A stretch of DNA of 25,446 bases from Pelargonium cotyledonis (lineage: Eukaryota > Streptophyta > Magnoliopsida > Geraniales > Geraniaceae): NCBI GenBank assembly GCA_036897625.1, contig JAYMTA010000666.1, forward strand, positions 1 to 25,446, read 5' to 3'. A program made the position numbers and the translations under genes. Below are positions 21,330-25,446 of this stretch, one piece after another (within the stretch, counting starts at the first letter, position 1; the number at the start of each line of letters is the position of its first letter). The notes below the pieces were generated by a model. That model searched no databases. It saw only the letters and a list, made by a program, of their open reading frames with translations, and was not told where the DNA came from.

Positions 21330-24325
21330 TTAATAGTGGGAGCAAACAATTTACAATTATTGTCAAACACCCTTTGACCAATTGGCCCACAATCACAGCG
21401 ATTAATTTGTTTTAACTCATGAAGTTTTTTGATGCTATATGCATCAGAATCAAATGAAAAGGTTAACTAATTTTGAACAAAGTCACTATTATTCAACAAT
21501 AACAATTAAATAGTGGTAAAGACAACATAACACATCAAAGCTAAAAGAAGAGAATCATTGGAATTTAGAAACAAGTTTTTTTCTTCAAAATAGATATGGG
21601 AGACAAAAATGTGCTCATCACATAAAAGGAAAAATTCTCAGAAAAATAATTATTAACTTGAATCTTGTCATAAAATTAATAAATAAAATTCAATCATTGA
21701 AAATACACTTAAGTATATTTGTAATTGAAACATTACTTAAATCTAATTATTTCTTTCTTCAAGAAAATCATAGTTTAAAATTAAGTGAATTTTAGTATTA
21801 ATTGAGTTGAATATTTCGTTAAAAGAATTTGAATCTAACGAGCGTGTAAAGTGTTGTATTATCGTTCACTTAGTATCAATTAGAAAGCTCATGATTTATA
21901 TTGTTTATTCTCTATTATTTTAGCAAAATAACATTTAATTATTGATCATCAAATAAATGACTACTAATTGAAAATTTGTGAACTCAAGCTCCATAGTTGG
22001 TTACTCTCTCACATTATATGTTGTTTAATCTACAATATGTCTACAAGAACACATGTACATGTGAATAAGATAATTTTGCAATAATTTAACAAAGAGTATT
22101 TGACCAAATTCACATGGTTGATTGATCCTCATCTAAATTTATAAACTTTTTGGCTAGAGTTTGAGGGACAAATGGCTAACAACTATCATGTAACAAAAGA
22201 ACTATTGTTTATTTGTTTTTTCTCTCTTTTAACTTTTAAGTAATGAATTCAAAGATAACCCAAAAAGATAAAAACACAAGTAAAGAAATAAGCAACACCA
22301 TGTTATGGCTAAGTGGTAGAAAAGCTAGGTCTAAGCAACATTGTTCCCTTATGGTCTCCCAATTTGGTAACAAAACTTGTCTTTTTTAGTTGAATTTTTT
22401 TTTCAAGAGCCCTAGTTTATAAGGGCTCATTTCACTAAGCCAGATCAAGATGCCCTTAAGTTTCCACTCTAAACCTATATACTCTGAGTCTCTTACTCCT
22501 AGATTTTTTTTTGTTCTTAATAACTCTTCTTTTTGCCCAATTTGGTGCTATGAATGTTGCCTAAATCTGGTTTCCTTTTAAAATAATAGTTATGATTAGT
22601 TCAAAAACACATACAAACAGTTTGAGGGTATGAGTTACAAACATGTGAGGATACGCTACAAGTTTTAGACATCAAAATTATCTAATATCGTCGTGATAAC
22701 TGAATTCAAATAAAAAAAAAATCGAAGACAAAAATTAAATAATCGAGTTGGAAGAGTAAGGGTGTAGCCAGGGACATGAGCACAGGACCTGGGCGTAGAG
22801 AAGCCAGCCACACGGCCGTGTCCCATGCACACTCAACCTGTTTCGGGCCAAATCAACAGATGAGACATTTGATCCGACTCAATGTTCTCACAACCCAGTC
22901 TAAGACCTAATAGAATCAATTCAAGTCTAGATTCAACATTTTTGGAAGGTTCTTAGTTACATTACACTTCCTATATACTTTGAAACAATTACAATAAAGG
23001 AGTTTATCCTATAAATATCCATAGAGGATAAGGTATAAAATACAATCACAAGATCAAAAGGTTCACCATAGTTCATAAGCACATATGAGAGTAAGTTGGC
23101 AATTGGCAGCAAAGCAAAATAAGGTCTAAATCTGCCCTAATCCAATCAATTTCTTGAGTTCTATACGGGGACGAGATTAAATAATTAAAAAAAAGTTCAA
23201 TGGCATCACAAAAGTAATCTTTACAATCTGTTGTTAATTAACACCATAATCAGAGATTTACAAACCTGTATCAAGAGTTCGATAAAAGCCTTACAACAAA
23301 TATAAGGAAAATCTCTAATCATAACAGAATTAAGGTTAGCCAAGCCAGTGAATCATGCATTCAAGTATTTTGTTTAATTTGTCACTCACGTTAGCCAAAC
23401 AATGAAGTTTGTCAAAAAGTTCCTTAAATTTCAAAAATGCGTACAAACAATTCATTTGAACATTAACAACAATCTCAAAGCTAAAAACTAAACCTTTACA
23501 ATCAAAATACTTTGCAATCTGAAATATATCTCTAAAACATATATGAATTATAAACTATAATACTATCTGTTATAACATAACATATTACAGGTCAATATAG
23601 GCTTTAAGGATTAATATAAACAGGTCGCGTATAATAAATAAGTTCAACTATTGAACGCAAACACAATAAATTCAACAATCTATGTTAGTATGTCATGTTT
23701 TGGCTAAACAAAATATGAGATGAGTTGCAACTTGTACGTATTATAATCTCTGTTTTCACTTTTTACTCTGAGCAACATAGATTAGATCGATTGATATAAA
23801 CTTGAAACTAAATAAATGGCAATGTGAGGAAAGCAAATTAGATGAGAGAGACAATTACAGCAAGTGATTGTGGACTACGCATTTTTGTTTTTGTGCAAAT
23901 GTATTGTGCGAGTTTCATATATCCAACAACCACCGCAATATCATTCGTGTGACATTTTTCAACACAATTATAACTATGTTTATAAACACGCTTAAATCAT
24001 ATAGTGTGTGATACAATGATGGTTCATGGCATAGTCACAAGTCCAAGCCACAACCAATGCATAATTAGAAAATTCACACCCAAAAATATAGTAAATATAG
24101 TCATCAAATTGACACCAAATCAAACCTTAGCAAGTTATGCAAACAATCAGATTCAGTGCACGAGACTCTCGCTTATATAAAATATCCAAAAGAACATTAT
24201 CCATCAAGCTCATTATTTCAAATAAACATTATCACCAATCCGAACTACTCCATCAAATAATCATAATCCAATTATATCATAATCAAAATCCCACTACAAA
24301 TCCAAAAAAAGTCAATGAACATCAC
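21330..24325. other. Intergenic region between the acidic-protein gene and CPN10
   Basis: About 3 kb of AT-rich DNA (often above 70% AT) with no open frame resembling a protein. It includes the 3' flank of CPN10 at its right end and a GC-richer LTR-like patch around 22745-23060. No RNA gene was recognised. Confidence 0.55.
22745..23060. mobile_element. Possible LTR retrotransposon fragment
   Basis: A sharp local rise in GC with the palindromic word CACACGGCCGTGT at 22811-22823, followed by a TATAAATA-like stretch near 23011. Palindromic ACACGGCCGTGT words recur in some plant gypsy-type LTRs. No LTR ends, primer-binding site or coding part remain, so this is a weak call and limits are approximate. 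Confidence 0.3.
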
Positions 24326-25022
24326 TCATTCGTGTAGAGTCCCCAATATATCATCATCTCTAAACAAATGGTACCTACAAAAGAAAAGAATGTGCTAGCA
24401 TATGTAAGTTACAAGTAAAATTACTAACACAAAACTATCAACAACTATGGATGAAATTTCAAACATTTATCAGCCGTGTTACACATAGACAAATTTGTGA
24501 GTTATACCAGTTTTTCAGCATGCCAAACAAAGAGAATAGTGATTTGCAAATATTATCGGTAAAGTTTCAACATTTATACCAATGTTAAATCAACGAAATG
24601 TTTCCCCAAAAACCAATACAATGCATTAACAATACACATGGACAAAAATAGGCAGAGAAAAACAGAGAACATACTCCTTATCGCCGAGCTTGACTTGTGT
24701 ACCGCCATATTCCGGCAGAAGAACAGTGTCTCCTTCTTTCACAGCCACCGGAATCAAATTTCCGGTTGTGTCCCTTGCTCCGGGACCCACAGCCACCACC
24801 TTCGCCGAGTTCAGCTATGTAAATTTGAACAATCAACACCAAACCCACAAATCAAAACTCCATAAAATCGTTAAAATTTGAGAAAATGGAAGCGATAATC
24901 GGAACATTTCGAGTTACCGATGCAGCTTTCTCTGGGAGGAGAATTCCAGCAGCGGTCTTGGACGGAGCGACGATCTTCTCCACCAGGACTCTGTTGAGGC
25001 TCGGGATTAAGCGTTTTGCCAT
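24326..25022 (-). CDS. CPN10: 10 kDa chaperonin, mitochondrial type (CPN10/GroES), three exons, 97 aa
   Basis: Exons 25022-24918, 24814-24675 and 24374-24326 join to 98 codons including TGA. The product begins MAKRLIPSLNRVLVEKIV and contains TAAGILLPEKA, LNSAKVVAVGPGARD, the roof/mobile-loop surroundings, DTVLLPEYGGTQVKLGDKEY and ends LFRDDDILGTLHE, which is GroES/Cpn10 from end to end. The protein is the heptameric lid of the Cpn60 folding chamber. Single-domain length and lack of a long transit peptide fit the mitochondrial form, which is imported through its N-terminal amphipathic segment, rather than the double-domain chloroplast Cpn20. Intron 2 (24375-24674) is 300 bp, intron 1 (24815-24917) 103 bp. 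The start is the only ATG ahead of the domain. The frame is intact. Confidence 0.96.
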
Positions 25023-25138
25023 TGCTCTGTGCTCGAAATTTTCTGGTTCTTCGCTATTGATTCGACCGATCTGAGCCCTATTAAACTGAGCTTCGAATTC
25101 TGGTTTGGAGTCTGGATGGTTGCAGAAGAATCTAGGGG

Positions 25139-25271
25139 TTAGGGTTTTAGAGACTCGTGTGGCAAATTCGTAATTATCAGATAATAGGTTAATGGGCCGA
25201 AAATCTGGCCCATTCTCAGTGTGGTTTTAGTCTAATCTGCTTTTTGAGCCCATATCATATTCAATTGGGCC
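25139..25271 (-). promoter_or_regulatory. CPN10 promoter: telo-box plus four site II elements
   Basis: On the minus strand a telo-box AAACCCTAA lies at 25147-25139, 117 bp before the ATG. Further upstream are site II motifs (TGGGCC or TGGGCT): an inverted pair at 25192-25198 and 25207-25213 separated by 8 bp, one at 25247-25252 and one at 25266-25271. Site II plus telo-box is a known plant arrangement, bound by TCP factors, in genes for ribosomal and mitochondrial proteins needed in dividing cells. No good TATA box was seen, as is common in such promoters. Confidence 0.65.
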
Positions 25272-25282
25272 CTATTTTATTT

Positions 25283-25446
25283 TTTTCTCTTTTTTTTTTT
25301 TGGATGAGAAAAAATCTTTTTTTTTTTTTATATTAAACATGGATATATAAATTAAGAAACAGAGTATACAGACATCGAATTATTACAGACCCAAAGTTTG
25401 TCCTGAGATCTAGAGCCTATATTGGCTAAATGATGCGCTGGGGCTA
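25283..25446 (-). mobile_element. Possible 3' end of a LINE-like retroposon, cut by window edge
   Basis: Read on the minus strand, a stretch of moderately GC-rich sequence (25446 to about 25380) runs into an AT-rich end with TTTAATATAAAAA and then two A-rich tracts (about 25332-25320 and 25301-25290). This is the look of a retroposon tail. No reverse-transcriptase frame is inside the window, so the call rests on the tail only. Confidence 0.3.

Noticed and set aside
22309-22330. tRNA-like A box (TGGCTAAGTGGTAGA)
   Set aside because: No B box at the right distance and no cloverleaf pairing, so neither a tRNA nor a supported SINE.
24137-24337. Plus-strand 66-codon frame next to CPN10
   Set aside because: It overlaps the last CPN10 exon in antisense and is AT-driven low-complexity sequence.
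1-25446. CRISPR array, operon, phage or bacterial defence system
   Set aside because: No regularly spaced direct repeats and all genes are spliced plant genes.

Overview
The window is nuclear DNA of a flowering plant, most likely a eudicot. Genes are split by short AT-rich introns with GT-AG borders, intergenic DNA is AT-rich with small transposon remnants, promoters carry plant telo-box and site II (TGGGCC) motifs, and the protein-coding genes match plant families. The species cannot be named from the sequence.

Layout: (1) 107-6339, minus strand: a gene of at least 17 exons, cut by the left edge, joining an N-terminal short-chain dehydrogenase (SDR) domain to a C-terminal quinone-oxidoreductase/PTGR3-like medium-chain reductase (MDR) domain. 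Every splice border I checked is intact, but the reading frame is broken in three places (an in-frame TAG in exon 3, a 1-nt shift in exon 11, a TAG plus shift in exon 16), so this copy looks like a young pseudogene or an allele/assembly with errors. (2) 8343-17623, plus strand: a complete 13-exon ATG2 gene (1985 aa, autophagy lipid-transfer protein), with a TATA box, two telo-boxes and a 19-codon upstream ORF, and one GC-AG intron. (3) 19630-20321, minus strand: a small two-exon gene of about 188 aa for an acidic, probably regulatory plant protein with an ADEMFFKG motif (DUF1645/MAKR-like). (4) 24326-25022, minus strand: a complete three-exon gene for the 97-aa mitochondrial-type 10 kDa chaperonin CPN10, with a telo-box and four site II elements upstream.

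Between the genes: 6.5-8.06 kb (divergent promoters, a T23 tract), 17.6-19.6 kb (convergent 3' ends plus a degenerate GTGTCGTG-rich repeat), and 20.4-24.3 kb (a tRNA-derived SINE-like element, a roughly 300-bp MITE with long inverted termini, and a GC-richer LTR-like fragment). The right edge holds an A-tailed, LINE-like fragment upstream of CPN10.

The genes do not form a pathway. I found no CRISPR array, operon, rRNA or complete tRNA, and no convincing new multi-gene system. The strongest unexpected observations are the triple-lesioned SDR-MDR fusion, the regulated-looking ATG2 leader and GC-AG intron, splice acceptors immediately followed by donor-like hexamers, and the MITE.
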